Below, piece by piece: positions 33,589-44,654 of a stretch of DNA of 64,000 nucleotides (position 1 is its first letter; every line of letters begins with the position of its first letter). Under the pieces are notes generated by a model. It saw nothing but the letters and a program-made list of their open reading frames with translations. It was not told the DNA's origin and made no database searches. Both the position numbers and the translations under genes were made by a program. The DNA is from Pectinophora gossypiella (Eukaryota > Arthropoda > Insecta > Lepidoptera > Gelechiidae): positions 15,252,001-15,316,000 of the forward strand of contig NC_065407.1 in the NCBI RefSeq assembly GCF_024362695.1. The letters run 5' to 3'.

Positions 33589-33589
33589 C

Positions 33590-33765
33590 ATGGGGAGTGC
33601 ACTACTTGCAGTAAATATACAAAGTCACGCCCATTTCCCACCGGGGTACCCTGCCTCGATCCTGACACACTTCTCTTGCTTCCTCCACATTCATCAATCG
33701 CGTCATACACGCACGCTGGTTCATAGTAGATCGTACTAAACCTTTTCTTTTCTTTTTATTCTTTG
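33590..33765 (-). pseudogene. LINE K C-terminus
   Basis: The minus strand encodes LVRSTMNQRACMTRLMNVEE and AREVCQDRG, then the 3' end CCCCGGTGGGAAATGGGCGT. Confidence 0.65.
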
Positions 33766-33769
33766 CTTG

Positions 33770-34945
33770 CAGCGAACATGCAAGGAAAAACAGAATGTTA
33801 CATATCATGTTACGTTTCGCCAGTCTGTACGCGGCATTACATTCGGGGAGACGCTCGAAATGATAATGCTGCTGAAGGGATTATTAGGTATCTATGAATA
33901 TGTTTCTATAATGGCTTATCGTCCTTGACTGACTAAGAGATTATGTCCTGCCCATCTCGTTCGCGATTGCTGGTGAGACTTAGATAATGTATGTATGTGT
34001 TTATATGATGTTATTAATCTCCTCAGAAAATCGAGCGCATAAATTTACTGTCGCAAACAGTTTAATGAATGAATAATCGTATGAAGTAGGCAACAATTTA
34101 CCGTTTCGAACGTCCCATTCGGCACAGATTATCATGATTTAAAGTAATCGTTCCGAATTACGCACAATACACCCCGGTGAATTGAGGAGCTCTGTGCAAT
34201 ACGTGTGTATTATAGAGCATTTAATCCCGTAGCGTTTCTAAAGGCTCAAGGTGTAAGAGACAAGAGATTTACTTAAACGATGACTTTTTCTAAATTCGAG
34301 ATTCGAACTGGCACTTACTATTTCGATCGCGTCAAGCTCTGAACGTTCGCAACCGGTAAAAAGACTAAAGACTACATGTCGGTCTGGCCTGTCAAATACT
34401 GTCAGTTGCGTTTAGCGTCAGTAGGCAACTTACATCTGCGTTTTGTTGGTTAATAATAACAACAAAAAAGTCGTCTATTCACGCGCAACTCATTCAAATG
34501 GGCTTGACAGTTTAGTAACTAGGCCGAGAAATAAAAAAGAAACATGAGTTCGTCTCCAGCTGCTACTTGAGATCAATTTCAGCTGAGTTGAGCTTAAGTC
34601 ATGTTTATTAATTAGCGACACACTTAAGACGTTGCTCACGTCTCAACTCAATCTCAGCTGAGACGCCCTTAAGATGACGTTTGAGATCGATCTATTAATA
34701 CGGGCCTTAGGGTGCCTAGAAAGGCGCGGCTCTACTCAGAGCATTGTCTCATGCGGCTCGAACTCGACCGATAGCAGTAAGGGCTTCCTACATAGTAATA
34801 GGGATCGTTTTGAAGTTCTCGATTCGTTTCTGTTTATATTTGAAATGACAACTCGGTTTGGTCAGTACCCCTTAATTTACAACCACTACCTTAACATTTC
34901 CCTTATAAGTAAGTTCACTTACTTGCGTTAGTGCGCTGAGTGTAT
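33770..34945. other. Unique stretch with small inverted motifs
   Basis: 34565-34680 holds inverted CAGCTGAGTTGAGC / CTCAACTCAATCTCAGCTGA motifs, perhaps an old MITE. The 85-codon frame at 34674 has no domain. Confidence 0.35.
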
Positions 34946-34948
34946 GTA

Positions 34949-35083
34949 CGGTCACGAGCATTAATATGTATACACTTTAGTAACATCAAGTGTTTTGACA
35001 AATTGAACTGTAAGTCTCACTAAATGTCAAATATGTTAGTGCGACAGAGTTCTAAAGTGGGTACATTATATTGCTCATGATTG
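34949..35083 (+). mobile_element. MITE family E, full length
   Basis: CGGTCACGAGCATTAATATG to TTGCTCATGATTG, with TA on both sides; a small internal deletion. Confidence 0.83.
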
Positions 35084-35084
35084 T

Positions 35085-35895
35085 ACTGTACATCCGCTGT
35101 CGCTTGTACACTGAAACAGACACTGTACAGAGCAGCGTATTAATTTCGCTGGATGCCGCTAAGAGGATGATCTGCGGTAATTAGACCTGCACAGCACATT
35201 GAGAACAGACGAGAGTTAGGCGTGACGCTTATACAATGAAGACGCAAGATGGCGTCGCAGCGCGGGCGTCCAGTAGGTGGGTGGGTCATTTTATCGATTC
35301 TGACGACATAATTACATATGTTATTTTGTCAATTGGTGAATATGTGAACCCAAATAAGTCACCAATTGCTTAGTGTTAAAATTGCATATTGTTAGATGTA
35401 GTGCCCATCCCGTACTATTTGGTGCTTAAACTAACAAATCTAGTACCTTTCTCATTCAAAAGATGTACACGTTAAACTGTGGTCCCGCTATTTTTAGACC
35501 ACAATAAAGTTTAAAAAGCACCTTTCAATAATTCAATGAAAACTCACGCTTACCAAAACGCTGAGCTAAATTGCTTCGTCCTCATTTGCAAAACCCAAAT
35601 CGAATATGCAGCGGCGTATCTTAACCCAAAGTAAACTTGAATCAATGAATAACCAGAGAGGTGTTGAACATAGTCTGTTTGGCTGTCGCCGATAGCTAAT
35701 TAACCCGAGGCCTACGAACGCGGTTTGGAAGCTAAATATTTACACAAGGCAACCTTAGTATTTAGCATTGCTTATTGTACCAGTGAGGCGATAGAATTGC
35801 TTGAGCTAATGAGAGAAAACAGATATACATAACTACGAAGTAACTATATACACGCCCGTTTACGGTGCGAACATAACATAACATAAGCGATTATA
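35085..35895. other. Unique stretch with a short GC-rich ORF
   Basis: ATG at 35236 opens 47 codons (MKTQDGVAARASSRWVGHFI to PNKSPIA). The first 45 bp are CpG-rich and a second ATG in another frame reads MASQRGRPVGGWV. It could be a first exon, but there is no supporting evidence. Confidence 0.2.
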
Positions 35896-35898
35896 TAA

Positions 35899-36200
35899 CG
35901 GCCTCCGTGGTCCAGTGGTTGAGCATTGTGCTCACGATCCGGAGGTCCCGGGTACGAATCCCGGTGGGAACAAATCACAAAAAAAAACACTTTGTGATCC
36001 CTAGTTTGGTTAGGACATTACACGCTGATCACCTGATGGTCCAAAAGTAAGATGATCCAAGCTTCGGAATGCACGTTAAGCCGTTGGTCCCGGTTACTTC
36101 TTACTGATGTAAGTACGTAGTCGTTACATGAGTGATGTCAGGGGCCCATGGGGTTGATAATCCACCTCACAACCCATACGATCGAAGAAGAAGAAGAAGC
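35899..36200 (+). mobile_element. SINE family A, full length
   Basis: GGCCTCCGTGGTCCAGTGGT head, core, tail CACAACCCATACGATCGAAG with (GAA)n. Confidence 0.85.
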
Positions 36201-36390
36201 GATTATATCCCAATTGGGGTAGTCAGAGGTACATCCATCGTAAGATGAACCAAATACTCACAGCTCACCTAACTTTCTGTTACACCAACGTGATAGGTGG
36301 TGAGCCGTATCTATAATGGTCGAGTCTACTATGTTTGTGATGAAAACTGCACATAAGATAAATTAATTTCTCATTGGTCCAAGTCCGGTA

Positions 36391-36532
36391 CAGTCATGAG
36401 CAATATAATGTACCCACTTTAGGACTCTGTCGCACTAACATATTTGACATTTAGTGCGACTTACAGTTCAACTTGTCAAAAAAGTTAATGTGACATGGTA
36501 CCAAAGTGTATACATATTAATGCTCGTGACCG
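36391..36532 (-). mobile_element. MITE family E, full length
   Basis: CAGTCATGAGCAATATAATG to TGCTCGTGACCG; TA at 36389-36390 and 36533-36534. Confidence 0.85.
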
Positions 36533-36621
36533 TACCGGGGTTCGAACCGGCGCTCCCCGTTTATGAAGCAAGCCCGTGCACCACAGTGACTTTTTTATTT
36601 TATTTGTTCATGATACAAAAC

Positions 36622-36955
36622 AGCCTCCGTGGTCTAGTGGTTAGAGCGTTAGGCTCACGATCTGGAGGTCCGGGTTCGATTCCCGATGGGGACATTGTCG
36701 AAATCACTTTGTGAGACTGTCCTTTGTTTGGTAAGGACTTTTCAGGCTTGAATCACCTGATTGTCCGAAAAAGTAAGATGATTCCGTGCTTCGGAGGGCA
36801 CGTTAAGCCGTTGGTCCCGGCTATTAGCCGTAAAAACACCTCCACCAACCCGCAGTGGAGCAGCGTGGTGGAGTATGTTCCATACCCCCTCCGGTTGATT
36901 GAGAGGAGGCCTGTGCCCAGCAGTGGGACGTATATAGGCAGTTTATGTTATGTTA
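36622..36955 (+). mobile_element. SINE family B, full length
   Basis: The cleanest B copy: CAGCCTCCGTGGTCTAGTGG, GGTTCGATTCCCGATGGGG, core with GTGCTTCGGAGGGCACGTTA, and tail CCCAGCAGTGGGACGTATAT with a TTATGTTATGTT end. Confidence 0.88.
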
Positions 36956-36959
36956 TGTA

Positions 36960-37680
36960 TACAAAACAAGATTTAGTTTAATTTTAGGTTGACAGCTCCA
37001 TAAATAGTGCCGTCTTCACTTACGGTGAATGCAAGAAAGAAATGGAGCTAGTAGAGTTAGTAGAAAGAAATGCGCAAGAGCCGAACCAATTTACATAACA
37101 AGTCACCATACACAATAGCAATTGACACGATTAACAGTGTGGCAGAGAGGATTGATATCTTTGTTTGTAGTCTGAGCGAATTCCGATGGGTTACCTTATG
37201 TATTTTATGTACTGAGTGAGTGTATGTTACTTGTGTTTGTGTAATTATTCTTTGTAGCTACTATTCTATCGCATTAGATCCTACCTGTAATGATAGTGTA
37301 TGTAGTTGAAATAAATAAATAAAAATAGTCTAAGAAATGCTAAACTAAAATTAAATTAAGTTTGTATCTTCCATATTCTGTAGCATTATTATCTTATGTT
37401 TTGAAATGAAATTCAACCTCTGTTATAACAAGCACGCTTCTAATTTGCTTGGTAATTATAACATAACAATTGAAGATAATTCGGAAGACAAGACTATCAT
37501 ACATATTCGCGTTCAAAATCCATTTTGCAATGTTTTTATGTTATCACGTTGGTCTAACAAAAGGCTGGATGGAAGTACCTCTGACTTCTCCGATTGGGAT
37601 ATAGTTGTGAGCTTATGTAGTGTCAGATATGAACTATCTGTACTATTTACAGTATCTGTTTTATAAATAATTTATTCAGC
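36960..37680. other. Retroposed-tail-like and unique sequence
   Basis: 37145-37325 ends GTTGAAATAAATAAATAAAA, like a poly(A)-signal 3' end. 37545-37620 is a repeat S piece. The 86-codon frame at 37406 partly overlaps S. Confidence 0.4.
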
Positions 37681-38385
37681 CATTTATTAACATTATTGTA
37701 CAGTCATGAGCAATATAATGTACCCAATTTAGGACTCTGTCGCACTAACATATTTGACATTTAGTGAGACTTACCAAAGTGTATACATATTAATGCTCGT
37801 GACCGTACTTATTAATCAATGAAGTCACATCATCTATATGTATAGTGTAAGTCACGAGCAACGATCATATAAACCAACCACACACCACAGATGCAATCAA
37901 GATTGTTTAACGCAACTTTACCTAAGAATGTTTTACTCAGACATTTATTAACATTATTGTACTTACTTCATCGTTGAAGCCATGACATTTATATGCATAG
38001 TGTAAGTCATGAGCAACGATCACATAAGCCGACCATACACCACGGGAGTAAGCTAGATTGTTTAAAGCAGCTATACCTTTACTCAGTCATTTATTAACAT
38101 TATTTTACTTACTTAATCAATGAAGCCACACTTATATGCATGATGTAAGTCTCGAGCACCGATTATATCAGCCGACCACACACCACAGAAGCAATCAAGA
38201 TTTTTTAAAGCAGCTATACCTAAGAATATTTTACTTACTCATTTATTAACATTATTTTACTTACTTAATCAATGAAGCCACATTTATATGCATAGTGTAA
38301 GTCACGAGCAACGATCACATAAGCCGACCACACACCACGGAAGTAAGCAAGATTATTTAAAGCAACTATACTCGTACCTAAGCAA
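37681..38385 (+). repeat. Tandem array, four ~150-bp units, first unit split by a MITE
   Basis: Units begin CATTTATTAACATTATT at 37681, 37942, 38088 and 38240. Without the 107 bp of MITE plus TA the first unit is 154 bp; the next are 146 and 152 bp. Each holds AGTGTAAGTCACGAGCAACG-type and GACCACACACCACGG-type stretches. Confidence 0.85.
37701..37805 (-). mobile_element. MITE family E, internally deleted, inserted in a tandem array
   Basis: 105 bp with both ends; TA at 37699-37700 and 37806-37807. Removing it restores a normal-length first repeat unit of the array at 37681-38385. Confidence 0.85.
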
Positions 38386-38685
38386 GCTAAGTCAGCTTAG
38401 ATCAGCGTAATATCGGGGAGGCTAAACGGTCGTGTGGGAGTCGTAAATCCACGCTGTTCCCCGCTCCAATACGTCCAATGGCACTATAAATAATTTTACA
38501 GCACGTAAATTATAATACAAACTGTAGAGGAGGAACAATGAGGTGTGGCGGAAGCTGACTACTCTAGAATTTTAAAGGAAAAGCTTGATCTTATTTAAAT
38601 ATTAAGTATCAAAGAAATAACGCCGCATATTCGTACAAAAAACAAATAAATATAATATAGTACTCTAGTATTTTATCTCTGAAAA
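38386..38685. other. Unique stretch after the tandem array
   Basis: GC-richer at 38410-38470 (GGGGAGGCTAAACGGTCGTG); an ACTATAAATA motif near 38483. No ORF. Confidence 0.3.
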
Positions 38686-38689
38686 TAAC

Positions 38690-38830
38690 ACTTCTTCTAC
38701 CGTTTGGGTTGTGAGGTAGAGTACCAATCTCATCAACCCATATTTTTTTTGTTTTTGACGTGACTTATTGTAGATTTGCTGCAGATGGCATTAACTAATA
38801 AGCCGGAACTCATCAACCCTCAACAACCCT
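38690..38830 (-). mobile_element. SINE family A tail interrupted by a family D insertion
   Basis: The minus-strand A tail is broken at CTCATCAACCC. That 11-mer appears on both sides of the insert (38730-38740 and 38808-38818), an exact target duplication. The inserted 5'-truncated family D tail reads on the minus strand and ends in a poly(A) run. Confidence 0.8.
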
Positions 38831-38934
38831 AGGAACAACACTGTATCCTATTTGTGTCTGTCATTCGATCAATCTTGGTGCCAAATTTTACTCTAATCTA
38901 TCCAGCTGTTTAAGCATGAAAAACTAACAGCTAT

Positions 38935-39905
38935 ACCGCTTCTTGCGAGGTCCGCTTACCTAACCTGAAGATTTGACAGGTCCAGTTTTTTCAGAAGTGA
39001 CTGCCTTTAACCTTAAAACCCGCGAACGGAAAACCAGCCCAATACAGGTTAGGTCAACAGATATGTGTCATAATAATAAAAAAAATCATAAATATATTCG
39101 ACTCCATTTCATTCTATTCTACTCCAATAAATAGCACACATCATCAGCAATATAGCCAATGACCTCAAAACCGAATTGAAAAGTTAATTCCTTGCCATCA
39201 AAAAAAGGACTATATAGTCATCTCCCTAGCGTTATCCCGTTTTCACGGGGTCCGCTTACCTAACCTGTAAATTTGACAGATTTGATCTCAGATTTTGAAA
39301 AAAGAACTACTTATAGATATTACGTCATCGTTTAGAACTAAAGACCGCGAATAAATCCAACTCCAAAACTTCCTGATCACCAGAACCAGTAAGGCTCCGC
39401 AAAAACAAAGTGGTCAGCAAAAAAAAATGTTACTACAATCATATTAGGACGAGGAAAACTTTTCCAAGATAAAACAATAAAGATAAATGGCTGAAACGTA
39501 TGGGAGTATCTGAGGCGAGAGGTAGATGGATAACAAATGTGTAATGGAATATTATTATCATAACACAGGAACTAGGGACCTTATGGGGAAAACAATCCAA
39601 TTGCCGGAGAAACTTTTATCCTATACTTTATCGAGCCCATAAAAATAAGGGATGAACCAAACAAGCAACGTCTTAGTAAATGAATAGTCTTCTGAGACTT
39701 ACTAGGGATGTGATTAGGATAGTGTAACTGGTATCAAAATATTATTACTACATAGTATTAATACATAATAGGTAGTATGAATACTTACCACCGACCAAAT
39801 CGGACCCTACCGAGCCTGAAGATTTGACAGGTCCGGTTTTTTACAAAAGCGACTACCTGTGTGACCTTCCAACCCGCGAAAGGAAGAGCAGCCCTATACA
39901 GGTTT
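38935..39905 (-). mobile_element. Three separate family F fragments
   Basis: 38935-39062, 39215-39290 and 39800-39905 each carry the 3' part (CCGCTTACCTAACCTG and AAGATTTGACAGGTCC types), minus orientation. The DNA between them is AT-rich without recognisable features. Confidence 0.7.
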
Positions 39906-39939
39906 TAACCTAATAAAAATAATTAATAAATTTAATTAC

Positions 39940-40165
39940 ATGACATTATTAGAACATTACAGACTTATCACCTGATTGTCCAAAAGTAAGATGACCCGTG
40001 CTTCGGAAGGCACGTTAAGCCGTTGGTCCCGGTTACTACTTACTTACTAATGTAAGTACGTAGTCGTTATATGAGTCATGTCAGGAGCTCACTAATAACC
40101 CTGACACCAGGGTTGTTAGGGTTGGTAATCGACCTCACAACCCACACGATAGGAGAAGACAAATC
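39940..40165 (+). mobile_element. SINE family A, 5'-truncated
   Basis: From AACATTACAGACTTATCACC through the core to CACAACCCACACGATAGGAG. Confidence 0.8.
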
Positions 40166-40169
40166 AACC

Positions 40170-40588
40170 TTCTCTCTTCCGTGATAGTTATTTTAAGTCA
40201 TGAATAAAACAGCCGCGCGGATTCGTCGCAAAATCCTGATTGACACAACGACCTCATCCACAATACATAACCTTAATCTTTATTTACATGGAACTTATAA
40301 AAATAACTCAGTATTTATATAGTCACAACACATAAGTACTACTTACTAGTATACTATAACAACATATCGTTCCAACCCTATAAATAAATAAGGGTGGGGC
40401 TACACTGCAGATAACGGAGGATCTATCGGGCTTATAAAGCGGTTGGTGTGTGAGGCATGGACCCCGGCGGTTCGGATTTATGGTACACCTGTGGGAACAA
40501 AGCCCAGAACACCTTGAATTATACAGCTAAGAGCCGAATACGTGTTATACCTAAGATAGAAGGATATGAATGACCATGGTATAAGAAC
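40170..40588. other. Unique stretch, nothing recognised
   Basis: No ORF or repeat copy seen. Confidence 0.4.
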
Positions 40589-40589
40589 A

Positions 40590-40766
40590 CCAGTAGGCTC
40601 TGCACGGTAACCGCGCCGCACGCGGCGCGTATTATATCGAGGCCTTCGACCAATAGCCGTTTGACATCCATCTACGTAGATAACATTCGTATCGTTTATT
40701 GGTCGAAGCGCTCAATATAATTCGCTTCGCGCGCGGCGTGGTGTTGTCATGCAGACCCGGCAGGTA
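40590..40766 (-). mobile_element. GC-palindromic MITE U1
   Basis: TCTGCACGGTAACCGCGCCG and GCGCGTATTATATCGAGGCC at the left, with inverted partner TCGCTTCGCGCGCGGCGTGG and ATGCAGACCCGGCAGGTA at the right. The centre has ATCTACGTAGAT. Confidence 0.75.
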
Positions 40767-40784
40767 TGCTTAACCCTATGACAT

Positions 40785-41398
40785 TGATGACGTAAGTCTT
40801 ACCATTCAATTAGTATCTCCAACATTCCAAGGAGGCGAATTTTATTATTGGAAATTAAGTGAATTACTGACAAATGTATTTAATTACTAATATTTGTCAC
40901 GTATACAAAAATCATTTAAACTGTACGTAAATCTTTTATTGAAAGTACAAAATTTCCTTGCAAAGTAAATTAAAAATATTGGACTAGGCAATTTATTTTT
41001 TACGAAATGGCAACCCAGGGTCGGATGACCTTGAAAATGCCAGCTGTCAGTTTTGAGCATACCTGGTGTTCGTATACCCAGTGAAATGACAAGATTTTGT
41101 GAGTGCTGATTTTTGATAGCTTTATTTGTGTAAGACAAAATATATAGCTTTTTATTTGAAAAGAAAAAGGCCTATAACCTATTACGAGAGCTTAGAATGA
41201 AGAATAATTGCCCCCGCACCATTTCGAATCTGGCGCCGACCTCACCCCCTCTTGGTCTTTAGTTTACATAGTAAGTACTACCTAATCTGTGTATTAGTCT
41301 TAAATGACCGTAAGGAGCATGAGACAGAGAGAGAGAGAGAGAGCGCCAGCTGAGTCTCACTCGCACTTACGCGTTCGTTGGCACACGAAGAGAATGAG
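40785..41398. repeat. Dispersed repeat M, copy 2
   Basis: The counterpart of 18130-18840, inverted over most of its length. It includes a GA microsatellite at 41327-41343. Confidence 0.6.
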
Positions 41399-41404
41399 TT
41401 TTTT

Positions 41405-41582
41405 GTATGTCATCTCCTAGCAATATCCCGTTGTTCACAGGGTAAACCTAACCTGAAGATTTGACAGATCCGGTTTTTACAGAAGCGATTGCCTGTCTGA
41501 CCACTTACCTCCGAAAACGCATTTCTGGGGAATGTGGGTTTCCTCACAATGTTTTCCTTCACCGCTAAGCACGTGATTAATC
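41405..41582 (-). mobile_element. SINE family F, head-truncated
   Basis: The 3' end and middle with GAAAACGCATTTCTGGGGAA and GCACGTGATTAATC; no tRNA head. Confidence 0.75.
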
Positions 41583-41649
41583 AATTTAATAAAGAGATTT
41601 TTGTATGTAGTGTTTTTAATCTTTCATAATGCTAATTTAACATACCCAT

Positions 41650-41772
41650 ACATATTTAAACACACCCCTATTTCGCACCGGGGTAAGCAGAGACTTCCAT
41701 TTGCTTCGATCTTGACATACTTCTCTTGCTTCATCCACATTCGTGAATCGTTTCATACATGCACGCCGGTTA
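41650..41772 (-). repeat. LINE K C-terminus and 3' end fragment
   Basis: The minus strand corresponds to NRRACMKRFTNVDEAREVC-like codons and a CCCCGGTGCGAAATAGGGGT end. Confidence 0.6.
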
Positions 41773-42299
41773 ATTGCTAATTTAAGAACTTCTATTTATA
41801 AACAGATAAAAAGAATGAACGAAGTCGACAAAAAATTTTGTATCTCTAAGAAACACATAATACGCTTCGAATCACCAACCCACATAAGGCCTCGAGTAAT
41901 CCAAAGGTTATTAACAAAAATGTTTCGCGGCCCCACTACGGCCTAATGTTGGGTTTCATATTTAATTTACACTGGTATTATGATTCCAGGGCCGGATTTG
42001 AGGCGGCCACGTAATGGCTGTTTTACAACGCCCTGAAGAGTCGTTGGGACGGACCTAGTGTAGTACGCTATTCCATTTATGTCTAATTTGCGCCCCGGCT
42101 ATTAAGAATTGATACCGCGGGTATAAACCTGCTGGATTCAAGTTTCCAGATGAGATTGTGGGTCGTGTCCTTTTATTACTGTTTTAACGGGAGAATCAAC
42201 AGTTCTCGAGGTTGGGGATAAAAATGTATGGTTTTATTAGGAAATAAAATACTGCGAGTCATTAAACCAGTATGCCTTGTAATTTGGTGTTAAAAACAC
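41773..42299. other. Unique stretch, nothing recognised
   Basis: A short frame at 41743-41946 starts in LINE K sequence and has no domain of its own. Confidence 0.35.
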
Positions 42300-42890
42300 A
42301 TAACATAACATCAAACATGTATCCCAGAAGAGGTAGGGAGAGTTACGCCTTAGCCTATGTGTTTTGTCGGCTCGCCCCCATTACATGGGACAAACATAGC
42401 TGGCTGGGTGTATATACTATACATAGTAAAGTAATTGCCTTTAGTTTCTTACAACATCAACTCGGCCTCAGGGAGGACAGAGTCACCTTCTGTTCGGCAC
42501 GTCCTTGCCGCGGGGGTGGGCGCCTCTCACTTCAGTAGGCCGGAGTGACATTGTGCCTGAGTTCAGATAGAAACCCAAACCTACGGTGTATAACGTAGAA
42601 CCCTTGCCTAGGGATACGGATGAAAACCTCTACGGTTGCAGAGGCGGAGATGGGAGCCGGACGGAAGGGGCAATTCACAGGGACTGTAACCTGGAACCTG
42701 ACAGAGGGCAGCAGTAATTGATCAGAGGAGGAGAACAGGAGTCATAAAACGGCTTTGAAATAGAGTCCTCATCCCAACGGCGTCAGACAGAGTACTGTGG
42801 AGCGGAAGGTAAGAGTCAAACCACTGCCCTATTTTGCTCTAAAAAAGTAGCTTGGATTATGCTACACCGAGCGTGGCTCTGAGTAAAGTA
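42300..42890 (+). repeat. Unclassified dispersed-repeat-like block
   Basis: Higher GC than its surroundings. It contains GGCTCGCCCCCATTACATGG (related to 11180-11205) and TATGCTACACCGAGCGTGGC (related to 1835-1855), so it is probably the 3' region of a LINE whose short tail is seen at 1817. No long ORF. Confidence 0.45.
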
Positions 42891-42894
42891 ATAA

Positions 42895-43065
42895 TGTGTA
42901 ATAGGAGACGACCCTATAGCCATTAACCGTGCTCAAATCCTGGAAACCACGTGATAACAATTATTTAAGATCCAAACATGAATTCAAACTCATAAAGTCG
43001 AATTGAGTGGTTTAGACCCCGAATCGAGATACAAACCCTTGTAAGTCACGCCTCCTTCGATCAGG
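42895..43065 (-). repeat. Fragments of family F and of the 48.8-kb repeat
   Basis: GTAATAGGAGACGACCCTAT with ATTAACCGTGCTCAAATCCT matches 48830-48880. GATCCAAACATGAATTCAAA is from family F. Confidence 0.5.
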
Positions 43066-43384
43066 AATCACGAATTCACACAAGTACAAATAAATACAAG
43101 TATTAATGAAATTAAATACTCACTAGAATTCCGTCAAAAACTTTATTAATTTCCAAACGAACTACGGCCTTTAACAACGCGTGGGGAAATTTTAATTTAA
43201 TTAATAAAATACTTCAGTGAAGAGTTCTCTGAAATCGCTACAGTTTTTCCAATATCAATTTTTAGAGTGCAACCATTTTTCATACAGCTGCACATTTTCA
43301 AATATACTTCATAAAGTATAACTAAGGTCACACCCCGGACACTCCATAGAAAAAACTCATTCTAATCGCGTCCTATCTTATCAT

Positions 43385-43655
43385 TCGGAGGGTATGGAGC
43401 CTACTTCACCTCGCTGCTCCACTACGGGTTGGTAGAGGTGTTTTACGGCTAATAAACGGGATTAGTGGCTTCACATCCCCATCGAAGCACGGAAACATCT
43501 TACTTTTTCGGACAATGAGGTGATTCAATCCTGCAATATCCTTAACAAACAAAGGACAGTCTCACAAAGTGCTTTCGACAATGTCTTCATCGGAAATCGA
43601 ACCCGGACCTCCAGATCGTGAGCCCAACACTCTAACCACTAGACCACAGATGTTA
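43385..43655 (-). mobile_element. SINE family B copy, tail-truncated and diverged
   Basis: Minus-strand B copy with head (ACCACAGATG side) and middle; the core is mutated (CATCGAAGCACGG on the plus strand). Confidence 0.75.
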
Positions 43656-43790
43656 GTGAAAATAGTAAACGTTGTTGCAGTTAAATTATTTACGAGGAAC
43701 ATATTTTATTAACGTGACTGCGCGTCGCGGAGTGTGGCTGTCGGGCGCACGCGGAACACGCGAATTTTAATGAAAACCCCATTGACCTCG

Positions 43791-43798
43791 TATATAAA
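43791..43798 (+). promoter_or_regulatory. Candidate TATA box
   Basis: TATATAAA after a CpG-rich stretch (43720-43770, GCGCGTCGCGGAGTGTGG). An ATG at 43860 opens MSRSNFSRNRRNDDTTTGIA and runs into a family F SINE at 43975. A host first exon is possible but unproven. Confidence 0.25.
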
Positions 43799-43974
43799 CA
43801 ATTAGACTACTAATCTTTCTAATAAAGCGTCCGCAGCGCATCTTGTCACAAGAGACGGCATGTCAAGATCGAATTTTAGTCGCAATAGGCGTAATGACGA
43901 CACTACAACCGGTATTGCTCTTTATTTTAAAACCATAATATCGTTATTTCAGGGAACGAACTTACACTATATCA

Positions 43975-44140
43975 TCATCCCCCTAACGTTATCCCGCTTT
44001 TCACAGAGTCCGCTTACCCAACCTGAAAGATTTGACAGGTCCGGTTTTTTACAGAAGCGACTGCCTGTCTGACCTTCCAATCCGCGAAGGGAAAACCAGC
44101 CCAATACAGGTTGGGTCACATACCTCCATACGAATTTACA
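43975..44140 (-). mobile_element. SINE family F, head-truncated, just upstream of the Tc1 element
   Basis: CATCATCCCCCTAACGTTAT to CAGGTTGGGTCACATACCTC. Confidence 0.78.
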
Positions 44141-44317
44141 TAATATACGTATACGTATAATGTTTACGTATTTACAACACGGTTTGGATGTTTTTTTAGA
44201 AAAATCCTCAGGGACTGTGAGTCTATTTCTTTATAGTATGTCACTGAAAACCCCACGTAAACGTACATACACACACTTGCATTGTTTCCAAGATATGAAA
44301 TATACTATTGGAATATA

Positions 44318-44344
44318 CACTTCTCATCAAAAAAATCGAAACAC
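44318..44344 (+). repeat. Left terminal inverted repeat of the Tc1 element
   Basis: 27 bp, identical to the reverse complement of 45927-45953. It is preceded by TA at 44316-44317. Confidence 0.93.
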
Positions 44345-44654
44345 TTCCGTTTTCATTGTTTCTGTCCGAATTTAACACAAAAAAGAATTCATACGATGAA
44401 AAAAAATACATAAATGTATAGCTGGCAGTTTGGCCATTACAGTAATAAGCGAAAATTCTAAATTCAAAATTAGAATTTCATTTGTTTATCTTATAAACGA
44501 AATGAATCACTGTTTTGAGACAAATGTGTGTTTAGGGTTGGAGTACATTTAGCGTTTAAAAACTAAAAATTGGCGCCTATCCTTAAACTTTTTGTTTTTT
44601 ATTTCAATACTGTGACTTTGGGACGTCTGAAAAAAGGTTTTTTTTCTAAAACGT

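Noticed and set aside
34674..34931. 85-codon plus-strand ORF
   Set aside because: No recognisable domain, signal peptide or splice sites; length expected by chance in this DNA.
37681..38385. CRISPR-like array
   Set aside because: Units are ~150-bp whole repeats without unique spacers, in a eukaryotic context.
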